The notes beneath the pieces were generated by a model. The model worked only from the letters and a program-made list of their open reading frames with translations. It made no database searches and was not told the origin of the DNA. DNA of 48,424 bases, taken from positions 1-48,424 of the forward strand of contig LZRV01000140.1 of NCBI GenBank assembly GCA_002159065.1, written 5' to 3'. Shown piece after piece: positions 8,358 to 16,947 of this stretch (position 1 is its first letter; the number at the start of each line of letters is the position of its first letter). Position numbers and translations under genes: made by a program. This stretch comes from Paenibacillaceae bacterium ZCTH02-B3. Its GTDB lineage: Bacteria; Bacillota; Bacilli; Paenibacillales; Paenibacillaceae.

Positions 8358-9047
8358 TTACGCTTCTTCGCCTCTTTGTCTTTCCAACCCGTACAGGCAC
8401 AGGTAGACCGTCAGGATCAACGCTCCAAACAGCAGGGAAAACGCGATCCCTTCGCCGCTGAATCCTTCAATGACAGACTCCCTCAGCCCGTGCGGGTCAA
8501 GCACCGCGTCCCAGCTGTTCAGCCGCGCATATCTCCCCAGATAGACGCCGAAACCGCCCAGAAAGGACACCGCCGCCACAAACAGCCAGCCTGCCCGGCG
8601 AAACGGAGAACGAAGAATCATTTCGTGGACAAGCCGCATGGAGAGATAGCCGAGCATCAGGCCGACCCATGCAAAAAGGGCGAACAGAACGATTTCCGTC
8701 CACAACCTTAAAGACGTCTGATCCACCCAGCGGTAGTCCCCGTTCATGATCGGGTGGATCCAATCGGTCACCAGATAGGGCGCATTGGGAAACAAAAGCA
8801 GCCAGCAGGCGATCAGCAGCGTTTTCCGCACGGCGGCCGGACGGTTCGCCAGCCGGGCCGCCCCTCCCGCAGCCAGAAGAGGCAGCCAGGCCAAAAAAAG
8901 ATTCCAGATCATGAAACGGTAAGATTGCACGGCCCACAGCTGCGAGCGGAGTTCCAGAAGCGCCACGCAAAGAAGGGAAGCGCCGGCGAGGACCGGCCAG
9001 ACGGGAGTGACGATTCGGATCGGCGGCACCGCATGGGAACCTTTCAA
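8358..9047 (-). CDS. DUF1361 family integral membrane protein
   Basis: This frame encodes 229 residues with six to seven membrane segments. The family signatures are NAPYLVTDWIH near residue 90 and GVYLGRYARLNSWD near residue 170. Function is unknown. No ATG start exists: TTG 9047 follows GAGGAG at a slightly long distance, and GTG 9029 is an alternative. It stands alone between a spore cluster and rluD-like gene. The 216-bp gap upstream (9048-9263) shows no gene or clear motif. Confidence 0.85.
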   Translation of the reverse strand: MKGSHAVPPIRIVTPVWPVLAGASLLCVALLELRSQLWAVQSYRFMIWNLFLAWLPLLAAGGAARLANRPAAVRKTLLIACWLLLFPNAPYLVTDWIHPIMNGDYRWVDQTSLRLWTEIVLFALFAWVGLMLGYLSMRLVHEMILRSPFRRAGWLFVAAVSFLGGFGVYLGRYARLNSWDAVLDPHGLRESVIEGFSGEGIAFSLLFGALILTVYLCLYGLERQRGEEA

Positions 9048-9263
9048 ACCGCTTTGCGCTCCTCTTCCCGTTGATTCGGGGGTGAATGTGCCCCGTCCAT
9101 TTTAACAGAAAAGCGGAGGCCTCCGCCATCCGCCGCATCTCTGTCATTCACCGTTTATGGGCCCGTTTGTCCGTCCGCCCGCCGCTGTACCGCTACCTGC
9201 CCGTCGTTTCTTTCCGCGTGCCCCACCCTCCTGCCATGGCCAGATCTTGCAAAGGCGGGCCAA

Positions 9264-10247
9264 TCAGGAGCCGTCGGGGGTCCATCTGAAACCGAGTTCA
9301 TCCATGATCCGGCGCATGCGCGGCGGCGGAGCGGCGCGAAATTCCCGTCCGTCCGGCAGGATGATCCGCCATGCGTGCAACAGCTGGTGGTTCAGGTCGC
9401 CGAATCGGCGGCCGCCGTACTTGAGGTCTCCGAGCAGCGGATGGCCGATGCTCTGGAAATGGGACCGGATCTGGTGGGTTCGCCCGCTGACGAGTTCCGC
9501 TTCCACCAGGGTGCAGCCTCCCGCTTGTGCCAGCGCGCGGTACCGGGTGGTCGCCGCCTTGGCTTCTTCGGGAACATCCGCTGCCGGAACGCCGGAGCCG
9601 GTACACCCGGCTTCGACCGCGCGGGTGACGTAGCTCCGTTCATTCCGAAGCAAAGGTCGTTCGATGGTTCCCTCTCCCGACAGATGCCCTTCCACGATGG
9701 TCAGGTAATATTTGCGCAGTTCGCGGTCTTGGATCCAGCGGTTCAACCGGTGCAACATGCCCGCCGTTTTGCCGACGAGCACGAGACCGCTGGTGTTCCG
9801 GTCCAGGCGGTTGGCGGTCGCGGGAAGAAACAATGCGCTGTCCAACTCCCCCTTGCGATATAGGTAGGCATGCACGCGGGAGATCAGCGTGTTTTTCCAC
9901 TCCGACCGGTCGGGATGCGTCAGCAGACCGGCCGGTTTGCAGACGACCAGCAACTCGCCGTCTTCGTGCACAATGTCCAGTTTTCCGGGCACGCCGGCGA
10001 ATTTGGCGTTTTTCCGGTCGTTCCCCCGGCTCGCCCGCTCAAATTCCGCCTCGTCCATCAGCAGGGTGACTTCGTCCCCGGCGACCAGTTCATAGTTGGG
10101 ATTTTTCTTTCGTTTGCCGTTGATGCGGACCCGGCCCTTGTCGATCATGCCGTAAAGCTGTCCAAGGGGAAGGTTCGGCATCAGGGTCCGCAAATACCGG
10201 TGCAGCCGCTTGCCCTGCTCCGTCCCGGTGATTCGTCTCGTGATCAT
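9264..10247 (-). CDS. RluA-family pseudouridine synthase
   Basis: This 327-residue enzyme isomerises uridine to pseudouridine in rRNA or tRNA. An S4-like RNA-binding segment is at residues 20-65 (QLYGMIDKGRVRINGKRKKN), followed by the catalytic domain with NRLDRNTSGLVL, where the Asp after RL is the nucleophile. The first residue of that motif is Asn where most members have His. Later motifs KYYLTIVEG and LVSGRTHQIRSH are intact. The ATG at 10247 was chosen over the open extension to 10316 because GGGAG precedes it. Specificity (RluC, RluD or a paralogue such as YhcT/YjbO) cannot be read from sequence alone. Confidence 0.92.
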   Translation of the reverse strand: MITRRITGTEQGKRLHRYLRTLMPNLPLGQLYGMIDKGRVRINGKRKKNPNYELVAGDEVTLLMDEAEFERASRGNDRKNAKFAGVPGKLDIVHEDGELLVVCKPAGLLTHPDRSEWKNTLISRVHAYLYRKGELDSALFLPATANRLDRNTSGLVLVGKTAGMLHRLNRWIQDRELRKYYLTIVEGHLSGEGTIERPLLRNERSYVTRAVEAGCTGSGVPAADVPEEAKAATTRYRALAQAGGCTLVEAELVSGRTHQIRSHFQSIGHPLLGDLKYGGRRFGDLNHQLLHAWRIILPDGREFRAAPPPRMRRIMDELGFRWTPDGS

Positions 10248-10291
10248 GGCGCGACGCTCCCGACAGAATGAAAGATTCGGCAATTTATTAT

Positions 10292-10331
10292 AAAAAACCG
10301 CCGTAACCGGAAACAAGCCGCGCCGCGGCGG
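10292..10331 (-). terminator. Terminator of rpoN
   Basis: On the minus strand CCGCCG and CGGCGG arms enclose a 22-nt loop and are followed by TTTTTTATAAT. It lies 11 nt after the rpoN stop. The trailing TATAAT could double as -10 of the pseudouridine synthase gene. Confidence 0.5.
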
Positions 10332-10341
10332 AAGAAACGGG

Positions 10342-11667
10342 CTAACCTTTGCCGTCCGGGGTCACGGTTCTCAGCGAGCGGTTCGGAATTCTCATTTCGT
10401 CCCGGTATTTGGCCACGGTCCTGCGGGACACCCGGATGCCCATTCCGTCCATGATCGAACTGATTTGACGATCGGAAAGGGGGCGGGATTTGTCCTCGTT
10501 CAGGATGATCTGCCGGATCAGGGCTTTCACGCTCTGCGCCGACACCTCGCCGCCCCCGGCGCACCTGAGGGGCGCGGAGAACAGCCGCTTGATTTCGAAC
10601 ACGCCGTGGGCGGTCTGGATGTACTTGTGTTGGATCGCGCGGCTGACCGTCGATTCGTGCAACCGGACCTTCTCGGCTATGCGTTTCAGGTTCAGCGGTT
10701 TCAATCCACAAAAGCCGTATTCGAGAAATTCGCGCTGTTCCTCCAAAATCGCGGCGGTGACCTTGAGCAGGGTCTGCTTCCTTTTTTCCACACCGCGGAT
10801 CAGAGCCATCGCCTGCTGCATCTTGATCTGCAAATACTGCCGATCCTCCGTGGAAAGCCGGTCCTGGAGATACCGCGCGTATTCTTCATTCAGCCGGATG
10901 ACGGGAAGAAACGCGTCGTTTAGGGCGACGGTCGCTTTTCCTCCCGCGTATTCCACGATCACGTCGGGCACCGCAGCAGGCGGACGGGTGCCGGAAAAGG
11001 ACAGCCCGGGCCGGGGATTCAGGCTGCGGATGTACCGGGCGACCTCCTCCAGTTCCTCCTCCGACAGGTTTAAGTCTTGCCGGATGATATCCCGTCGTCC
11101 ATGCGCAAACGCTTTCAAATAACGTTCCACGATTTCGCCCGCTCCCCAAGGCGCGGCGGGGTCCTTGCGGATTTGCAACAGCAGGCATTCCTGGAGCGTC
11201 CGGGCTCCGATGCCGGCGGGATCCAGATTCTGGATGACCGACAGGGCTTCCTCCATCAATTCCTCGGAAACCCCCGCCGTCCCGGCAAGTTCCGCCAGCG
11301 AGCCTTCCAGATAGCCGCTCTCGTTGAGGTTGCCTGCCAGAAAGGCGGCCGCGCGAAAGAGAACCGGCGGCAGCCCTTCCATGCGCAGTTGGCTGAGCAC
11401 GTGCTCCTCGAGGGTCGTTTGGGGGCGGGAAACCCTGTCCAGCACGTCCGGCAGCGGCCCGTCGTTTATTGTCCTGGCGCCGCCGTTCCGCCCGGCGGGC
11501 CGGTCCTTCCATTCCAGCTCCACCAGCGGGTTCTCCGCCGCCTGCTCTTCGATGAAGGATATCAGTTCCGCGCCGGACAGCTGAAGGATCCGGATCGACT
11601 GCAGGACCGCAGGGGTAAGGGACAGGCTGATTGTCTGTTCCTGCTCCGCCTTCAGATGGTTGCGCAT
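10342..11667 (-). CDS. rpoN: RNA polymerase sigma-54 factor (SigL/RpoN)
   Basis: This 441-residue alternative sigma factor recognises -24/-12 promoters and needs an AAA+ activator. Region I is the Gln/Leu-rich N-terminus (QEQTISLSLTPAVLQSIRIL and on), then the core-binding domain, the HTH region and the C-terminal RpoN box SRRTVAKYRDEM, close to the ARRTVAKYRE consensus. ATG 11667 follows GAGGGGGGACT; an in-frame TTG at 11691 is possible. No enhancer-binding activator and no convincing -24/-12 promoter was found in this window, so its regulon lies elsewhere. The gene is monocistronic with its own terminator. Confidence 0.96.
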   Translation of the reverse strand: MRNHLKAEQEQTISLSLTPAVLQSIRILQLSGAELISFIEEQAAENPLVELEWKDRPAGRNGGARTINDGPLPDVLDRVSRPQTTLEEHVLSQLRMEGLPPVLFRAAAFLAGNLNESGYLEGSLAELAGTAGVSEELMEEALSVIQNLDPAGIGARTLQECLLLQIRKDPAAPWGAGEIVERYLKAFAHGRRDIIRQDLNLSEEELEEVARYIRSLNPRPGLSFSGTRPPAAVPDVIVEYAGGKATVALNDAFLPVIRLNEEYARYLQDRLSTEDRQYLQIKMQQAMALIRGVEKRKQTLLKVTAAILEEQREFLEYGFCGLKPLNLKRIAEKVRLHESTVSRAIQHKYIQTAHGVFEIKRLFSAPLRCAGGGEVSAQSVKALIRQIILNEDKSRPLSDRQISSIMDGMGIRVSRRTVAKYRDEMRIPNRSLRTVTPDGKG

Positions 11668-11739
11668 GCCCCGAGTCCCCCCTCGCCTCAAGGACTTGTT
11701 CTTTCATTTTAACTCAAATCCGCCCGAATTGCGCGATCA

Positions 11740-12933
11740 TCATCTGAACATTCTCGGAAGGATCGCGGCGCCGAGCCAGGCCAACACGGCGGCGGCCATG
11801 AGCAGCCAGACGAGGGGAACGGTTGGCGCCAGAAGGGTGCTCAGGAGCGGCCCTGCGGTGCCGCGAATGCCGAGCAGCATCATGTGCAGCCCGAATACCA
11901 CCGCTTCCCGGCCGGGCGCGATTCTGTTGAGGAAAACGAGAACCCCGATGTCCATGATGGCGTCCACAGCGCCTTGCAAGCCGCTGCAGACCAGCACCGT
12001 CGCGTAACCGGGCGCCGTCGCGTAGAGCATCGGAATGAACCCGCATATTCCGATTCCGTACATGATCGTCCGTTCCGCGGAATATTTGTCGAGCATTCGT
12101 CCGGAAACGTAATAAGAGTACAAAAGAAAGGCAAAATAAACGACGCGCGCCGTGCCGATCTGCACGTCCGAAAGTCCCAGCCGGTCCACCTGCACGATTT
12201 GATAAAGCGGCGCCGCCACCCAGCTGCCGAATCCCGTTGCGAAAGTGGCAAGAAAAAACACCCTCAGTTTCCGGTCCTCGCGAACGAGACTCCACTGCCC
12301 CTTGAAGGTGATACGGCCTGCGGGCGCCGGTCGATCCGGGACGCTTTCCCGCAACCGCAAGAGGATGAGGACGGAAAGAGCGCCCGTGAAGGCCGCGGCC
12401 GCAAGCGGTCCGCCCGGACCGGCGGCGTCCAGCCAGACGCCGGTCAGATAGGCCATCGGAATCATCAGCAATACCATGGCCACGCGGACATTGGCCATCA
12501 GACGTCCCCGCTGCGGCGGCGGATACATGCGGGTCACCAGCAAAGCATACGCCGGCGCCTGAATCGACATCAGCACATGAAAAAGCAGCGCGGCGACGAC
12601 GTACACGCCGGGCGCGCCAAAAAACGCGGGCAGCAACATCAGCAGCCGCCCGATGAAATTCGGCAGGATGACGAACGGTTTCGGATGCGATCTTTGAATG
12701 AACGGTGCCCAAAGCGGCGAAAACAAAAGGCCGATGGCGGGTGCCGCAGACAGAATCCCGACCTGAAGTTCGGTCGCTCCCTGCCGGATCGCCATCGGGA
12801 TGTAAAACTGGTTGAACACCACGTTGAACAGACTGAAAATCAGCGCAGCCGCCAAATCGCAGCGAAAATTGTGCCAGGCATCCGGGCCCGTCTGCAGCCT
12901 GAAGTGTTGAAACGACAGGCGGATGCGGATCAT
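11740..12933 (-). CDS. MFS transporter
   Basis: This 397-residue protein has about twelve membrane segments in two halves, with a central loop near residues 190-210 and an MFS-like RGRLMANVRVAM motif after the fourth segment. Substrate is unknown. ATG 12933 is seven nucleotides after AAGG; an ATG six bases upstream is too close to that site. It follows the AraC-type gene by 26 nt on the same strand, so it is likely controlled by it. Given the divergent oxidoreductase and isomerase genes, a sugar or cyclitol derivative, or its efflux, is plausible but not shown. Confidence 0.85.
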   Translation of the reverse strand: MIRIRLSFQHFRLQTGPDAWHNFRCDLAAALIFSLFNVVFNQFYIPMAIRQGATELQVGILSAAPAIGLLFSPLWAPFIQRSHPKPFVILPNFIGRLLMLLPAFFGAPGVYVVAALLFHVLMSIQAPAYALLVTRMYPPPQRGRLMANVRVAMVLLMIPMAYLTGVWLDAAGPGGPLAAAAFTGALSVLILLRLRESVPDRPAPAGRITFKGQWSLVREDRKLRVFFLATFATGFGSWVAAPLYQIVQVDRLGLSDVQIGTARVVYFAFLLYSYYVSGRMLDKYSAERTIMYGIGICGFIPMLYATAPGYATVLVCSGLQGAVDAIMDIGVLVFLNRIAPGREAVVFGLHMMLLGIRGTAGPLLSTLLAPTVPLVWLLMAAAVLAWLGAAILPRMFR

Positions 12934-12959
12934 AAGCATACCTTCTCGCCGAACAACAT

Positions 12960-13811
12960 TTATTGGACGAATTGCTTTCGAAATTGGGCCGGCGTCACTC
13001 CGGAAAAACGCCGAAACGTCCGGATGAAATGGCTGGCCTCGCGAAACCCCACCGCCCTCGCGATGTCCCCCACAGGGCGATGCGGCTCCGACTGAAGCAT
13101 TTCCTTCGCTTTTTGAATACGAAACCTCAGCAAATATTGATAGGGACTTAAGCCCCAATTTTTGCGAAAAAGCTCGTTCAGATGCTGCGGGCTCACGGAA
13201 AGGGACGCAGCCAGCCTGTCCAGCCCGAGCTCCGGATCGGCGTATGACTCCTCGATCTCGCGGTACACCGGCGCCAGCCGCTCGTGCCTGCTGGAAAGCG
13301 AAGGTCTCCCGTTCAACCGGCCGAATTGCCTGAGGCGCACCAGAAACGTGAACACTTCCAGCGTGCCGCCCAATCCCGCGAGATCGAAACTGGACAGGCT
13401 TTTGTCCGCAAATTCGCGATGTACTCCGGCCAGCGGCGCATCCGGTTCCCAACCGATCGGCCGCATGTGCTGCAATTCAAAAGCGGCCGTAATGGAAGCG
13501 GCCAACGTTCCGTCGAAAGTCAGAAACCAAACCGACCAGACCGGCGTTTCCGCGCGGTAGCTGTGGGGAACATGCGGCCGAAGCAATATCCCCTGGTTGG
13601 GCGGCAGTTTTACGGTGCGTCCGTTCACCGCAAAGACCCCGCACCCTTGCACCGTATGCAGCCAATGATAGCAGGGAAACCCGTCTTCCCTGCTTATCGG
13701 TTCCTGGTGATGGTGATATCCGACGGTATTCAGATACAGCGGCAGATTCCGGTCGTTGCCGGTGACGACGAAATGGCGAAAGTACGGTTCCACCTGATCA
13801 TCTACTTTCAT
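12960..13811 (-). CDS. AraC-family regulator with cupin sensor domain
   Basis: This 283-residue protein has an N-terminal cupin/AraC-binding domain (residues about 20-120, with YHHHQEPISR and PPNQGILLRPHVPHSY) and a C-terminal double HTH (about residues 185-280). The second HTH carries the family signature VGFREASHFIRTFRRFSGVT followed by PAQFRK. Such proteins sense a sugar and act on nearby genes. It is divergent from the Gfo/Idh/MocA-isomerase pair and upstream of the MFS gene, so it is the likely regulator of both. A 7-1-7 inverted repeat lies in the divergent region. Confidence 0.92.
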   Translation of the reverse strand: MKVDDQVEPYFRHFVVTGNDRNLPLYLNTVGYHHHQEPISREDGFPCYHWLHTVQGCGVFAVNGRTVKLPPNQGILLRPHVPHSYRAETPVWSVWFLTFDGTLAASITAAFELQHMRPIGWEPDAPLAGVHREFADKSLSSFDLAGLGGTLEVFTFLVRLRQFGRLNGRPSLSSRHERLAPVYREIEESYADPELGLDRLAASLSVSPQHLNELFRKNWGLSPYQYLLRFRIQKAKEMLQSEPHRPVGDIARAVGFREASHFIRTFRRFSGVTPAQFRKQFVQ

Positions 13812-13877
13812 TTTTTCATATAAATTCAGATAAATATTATATATTGATCGGGTGATGGGTCCACTACAATAAAATAG

Positions 13878-13892
13878 AAAAGTTGAACTTTT
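13878..13892. promoter_or_regulatory. Perfect inverted repeat, candidate operator
   Basis: AAAAGTTGAACTTTT is a 7-1-7 inverted repeat in the AT-rich divergent region between the araC-like and oxidoreductase genes, about 33 bp before the oxidoreductase start. It is followed by TTATATTT. It may bind the adjacent AraC regulator or another repressor. Confidence 0.45.
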
Positions 13893-13925
13893 TTATATTT
13901 GTCGTCGCCGGAGGTTGAATGCTTG

Positions 13926-14897
13926 ATGACCGTAAAAATCGGATTCATCGGCGCCGGCGGCATTGCCGCCCAGCATTTGAGCAACCTGGCCGGCATGCCG
14001 GACGTCGAAATCGCCGGTTTCTATGACGTGGATGGAAAAAAAGCGCGGCAGGCGGCGGAGGCCTTCCCGGGCGCACGGGCGTACGAGCGGCTTGACGATC
14101 TGTTCGACGGCGCCCGGCCGGACGGCGTCTACATTTGCGTGCCGCCGATGGCCCACGGGGAAGCGGAGCGCCAGGCCATCGCCAGGGGCATTCCCTTTTT
14201 TGTGGAAAAACCGCTCGGAAACGACCTGGAATTGCCGACGGAACTGGCAAGCGCCATCCGGGAACGCCGGCTGCTCACGTCGGTGGGATACCATTGGCGA
14301 TACGGCGACCCCGCCCGATTGGCCCGTGAACGGTTGAAAGACGGGACGGTCGGCATGGCGGTGGGTTACTGGATGGGCGACATGCCCATGCCTCCCTGGT
14401 GGAGAGTGGAGTCCCAATCGGGCGGACAGTTTGTGGAGCAGACGACCCATATCGTGGATCTGCTTCGCTATCTGTGCGGAGAAGTGGTGGAAGTCTATGC
14501 GGCCTTCTCGCTGCGGACCATGGACCGACGGGTGCCCGGCACCGACGTGCCGGACGTCGGAACGGTGACGCTGAAGCTGGCAAACGGCGCGGTGGCGTCC
14601 ATCTCCAATACGTGCATGCTGCCGGTTTACCATCATGTCGGGTTGGACCTTTACTGCGACTTTGGGGTCCTGGAAGTGCGCGATCGGGAGTTTCGGGCAG
14701 TCACCAAGGAAGGCACATGGATCCGCAATGCCCGAACCAATCCGTATTTGAGCGAAGACGAGGCGTTCATCCACGCCCTTCGCACGGGAGACCGTTCGGG
14801 AATCCTGTCGGATTACGAAGACGCCCTGAAAACCCTGGCGGTCACCATCGCCGCCCGGCAATCCGCGGCTTCCGGCCGTCCCGTATCCCTTGCGTGA
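13926..14897 (+). CDS. Gfo/Idh/MocA family oxidoreductase
   Basis: This 323-residue NAD(P)-dependent sugar or cyclitol dehydrogenase starts with a Rossmann fold (IGFIGAGGIAAQH, residues 5-17) and has the conserved EKPLGND motif near residue 93. The C-terminal alpha/beta domain carries SGGQFVEQTTHIVDLLRYL, where the His is the usual catalytic residue. ATG 13926 was chosen; TTG three bases earlier fits the GGAGG site slightly better. The TIM-barrel isomerase gene begins 17 nt downstream, a pairing common in inositol-like or uncommon sugar pathways. The substrate is unknown. Confidence 0.92.
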   Translation: MTVKIGFIGAGGIAAQHLSNLAGMPDVEIAGFYDVDGKKARQAAEAFPGARAYERLDDLFDGARPDGVYICVPPMAHGEAERQAIARGIPFFVEKPLGNDLELPTELASAIRERRLLTSVGYHWRYGDPARLARERLKDGTVGMAVGYWMGDMPMPPWWRVESQSGGQFVEQTTHIVDLLRYLCGEVVEVYAAFSLRTMDRRVPGTDVPDVGTVTLKLANGAVASISNTCMLPVYHHVGLDLYCDFGVLEVRDREFRAVTKEGTWIRNARTNPYLSEDEAFIHALRTGDRSGILSDYEDALKTLAVTIAARQSAASGRPVSLA

Positions 14898-14914
14898 AGG
14901 AGAGAGCATCCGCC

Positions 14915-15691
14915 ATGAAATTTTCCCTGTGCATCGGCGCCTATCCCGGCAAGGACGAAATTTGGCACCTTAAGAAAGTCAAGGAACACGGCTTCCACGG
15001 ACTGGAGTACTATGCCTGGTGGGAACTCCCCGATCTCCGCAGGACGGCCCGGGAACAGGAGCGCATCGGCGTCGGCATCTGCGCCGTCTGCACCAGGTTC
15101 ATCAGCCTGGTCGACGAGACGCTGCGCGAGGCGTACATCGCGGGCCTGCGCGAAACGATCGAAGCGTGCAAAATCCTGAACGCAAATTCGATCATTTCCC
15201 AGACGGGCAACGTTCTGCCGGACGTGCCGCGGGAGAGGCAGCGGCAGAACATGGTGGAGACCCTGAAGCGCTGCGTTCCCCTTCTGGAGCAGGCCGGCGT
15301 CGTGCTGGAAATTGAACCGCTGAACGGGCTCGTCGATCATCCCGGCCATTTTCTCCAGCGATCGGACGAATCCGCGGAGGTGATTAACCGGGTGGGCAGC
15401 CCCCATGTGAAGCTGCTTTTTGACGTCTACCACCAGCAGATCACCGAGGGCAACGTCATCCGCAATGCGACCCGCTACCGCGACCGCATCCATCACTATC
15501 ACATCGCGGACAACCCCGGCCGCAAACAGCCCGGCACGGGGGAACTGAACTACGTCAACATCCTGAAGGCCATCAAGGAAACGGGCTTTGCCGGCTTTGT
15601 CGGCCTCGAATGCGGGTTCACCGCCGATCCCGACGAAGCCATTGAAGCGTTCAAGCGCGACATCCTGAAACCCGCCGGCATCCCCCTTTGA
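14915..15691 (+). CDS. Sugar phosphate isomerase/epimerase, hydroxypyruvate isomerase-like TIM barrel
   Basis: This 258-residue protein of the AP-endonuclease-2/xylose isomerase-like family binds a divalent metal and interconverts keto and aldo sugars or related compounds. Metal-ligand motifs are visible: LEIEPLN near residue 130, LLFDVYHQQ near 168, HYHIADNPGR near 193 and GFVGLECGF near 228, the last Glu being a ligand. The set HIADNPGR and YHQQ is characteristic of the hydroxypyruvate isomerase branch. A GAAGGAGAGAG site precedes the ATG. It is the second gene of the operon and is followed by a terminator. Confidence 0.9.
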   Translation: MKFSLCIGAYPGKDEIWHLKKVKEHGFHGLEYYAWWELPDLRRTAREQERIGVGICAVCTRFISLVDETLREAYIAGLRETIEACKILNANSIISQTGNVLPDVPRERQRQNMVETLKRCVPLLEQAGVVLEIEPLNGLVDHPGHFLQRSDESAEVINRVGSPHVKLLFDVYHQQITEGNVIRNATRYRDRIHHYHIADNPGRKQPGTGELNYVNILKAIKETGFAGFVGLECGFTADPDEAIEAFKRDILKPAGIPL

Positions 15692-15699
15692 TCCGGAGA

Positions 15700-15728
15700 G
15701 GCCCTGCGGACTTTCGCGGGCCCTTTTT
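15700..15728 (+). terminator. Terminator of the oxidoreductase-isomerase operon
   Basis: GGCCCTGCG (15700-15708) pairs with CGCGGGCC (15715-15722), with one bulge, and is followed by CTTTTT. It starts 9 nt after the isomerase stop. Confidence 0.8.
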
Positions 15729-15978
15729 CATGTTTTTTTGCGTCATTCCCCTTCCGACCGTCTGCCCTTTTAATTTCGAAGAAACGTGCGAAAGGTTTCT
15801 TTATTGCATGGCAGACGAAGGATGGAGAAAAGGATATAGTGCGAAAGGAATACGGAAAAAGGGATTATAGGAATAATTGCGGAAAATAGTCTCTTTTCGT
15901 CAACTGGGGGATTCGATACACTGGGACTGGGACAAGAACGGAAAGTCCGAATCTTGGCAGGAAAGGCGGTGATCGGCC

Positions 15979-16947
15979 ATGCGCAGCGACAACGGATCGG
16001 CCTCCCGAGAAACGGGCGGCAGCGGCGGCGCGCCTTTCCCCCTGACGGCTTCATGGCATCGCGCCGAACCGGATGCGACGGTGGTCGACTGCCATTGGCA
16101 CGAAGAAGCGGAATTTTTGCTGGTGCTGGAGGGGCGGACGCTGTTCCAGATCGGCAAGGAACGTTTTTCGGTCCGGGCAGGAGAAGCCGTGTTCATCCAC
16201 GGCGGAGACATCCACGCCGGGCATCCCCTTGGCGGGGACGGATGCCGTTATTTTTCCGTTTCGTTCGACATGAATCTGCTGGGCAGCGCATCTTTCGACC
16301 GTCCGCAAGAAGAATACGTGCAACCGCTTCTGGATGGCCGGCGGTCGCTTCCAGTCCGGTATACGCGCGACGAAGCCTGGAGCCGCAACGTCCTGGCGGA
16401 ACTCGACGGGATCCGCCGGGAACTGGAAGAGCGGCGAAGGGGGTATGAACTGGGCGTCAAAGCGAGGCTCTTCCGCATCCTGGCCGAGATCGCCGCGGAA
16501 AACCGCTGGATAAGCCGAAGACCCGAAGCAAGCGGCGGCGAATTCGAACCGCAGCTGCTGAAGCGGGTGCTCTCCCACATCGAGCAGCATTACGCCAGAA
16601 GAATCTACATCCGGGAACTGGCGAAAATGGGCCACATGGCTGATGCGCAGTTTTGCCGATTTTTCAAGCGCTGGCTCCTCAAGACGCCGACCGAATACAT
16701 CAACGGCTACCGGATCAAAAAAGCGGCCGAACTGCTTACGCAGAGCGACCGCAAGCTGTCGGACATCGCCCGGGAAGTGGGCTTCGAGTATCCGAGCTAC
16801 TTCATCCGCCGTTTCCGCGACGAACTGCGCTGCACGCCCGCGGCGTATCGCCGCCGGCATCGCGTTGCCGGATTCGCGAGTCAGGACCCGGCCGCGTCGA
16901 AGAAGGCCGTCACCCGACGGATGTATTCTTCCGGAAACGTCTTGTAG
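15979..16947 (+). CDS. AraC-family regulator with cupin sensor domain
   Basis: This 322-residue protein has an N-terminal cupin (CHWHEEAEFLLVLEG with the typical His pair, then RAGEAVFIHGGDIHAG) for ligand sensing. Its C-terminal AraC DNA-binding domain spans residues about 205-300, with the second-HTH signature VGFEYPSYFIRRFRDELRCT. The tail extends about 25 residues beyond the usual end and its last 67 bases overlap the end of the convergent hydrolase gene. An AGGAAAGGCGG site precedes the ATG. The 287-bp region upstream has a terminator and an AAGAAAC/GTTTCTT inverted repeat (15779-15801), but no clear promoter. Its target is unknown. Confidence 0.9.
   Translation: MRSDNGSASRETGGSGGAPFPLTASWHRAEPDATVVDCHWHEEAEFLLVLEGRTLFQIGKERFSVRAGEAVFIHGGDIHAGHPLGGDGCRYFSVSFDMNLLGSASFDRPQEEYVQPLLDGRRSLPVRYTRDEAWSRNVLAELDGIRRELEERRRGYELGVKARLFRILAEIAAENRWISRRPEASGGEFEPQLLKRVLSHIEQHYARRIYIRELAKMGHMADAQFCRFFKRWLLKTPTEYINGYRIKKAAELLTQSDRKLSDIAREVGFEYPSYFIRRFRDELRCTPAAYRRRHRVAGFASQDPAASKKAVTRRMYSSGNVL

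Noticed and set aside
15779-15801. AAGAAAC/GTTTCTT repeat as a catabolite (cre) site upstream of the second araC gene
   Set aside because: It lacks the central CG arrangement of the cre consensus; it remains an unassigned inverted repeat.
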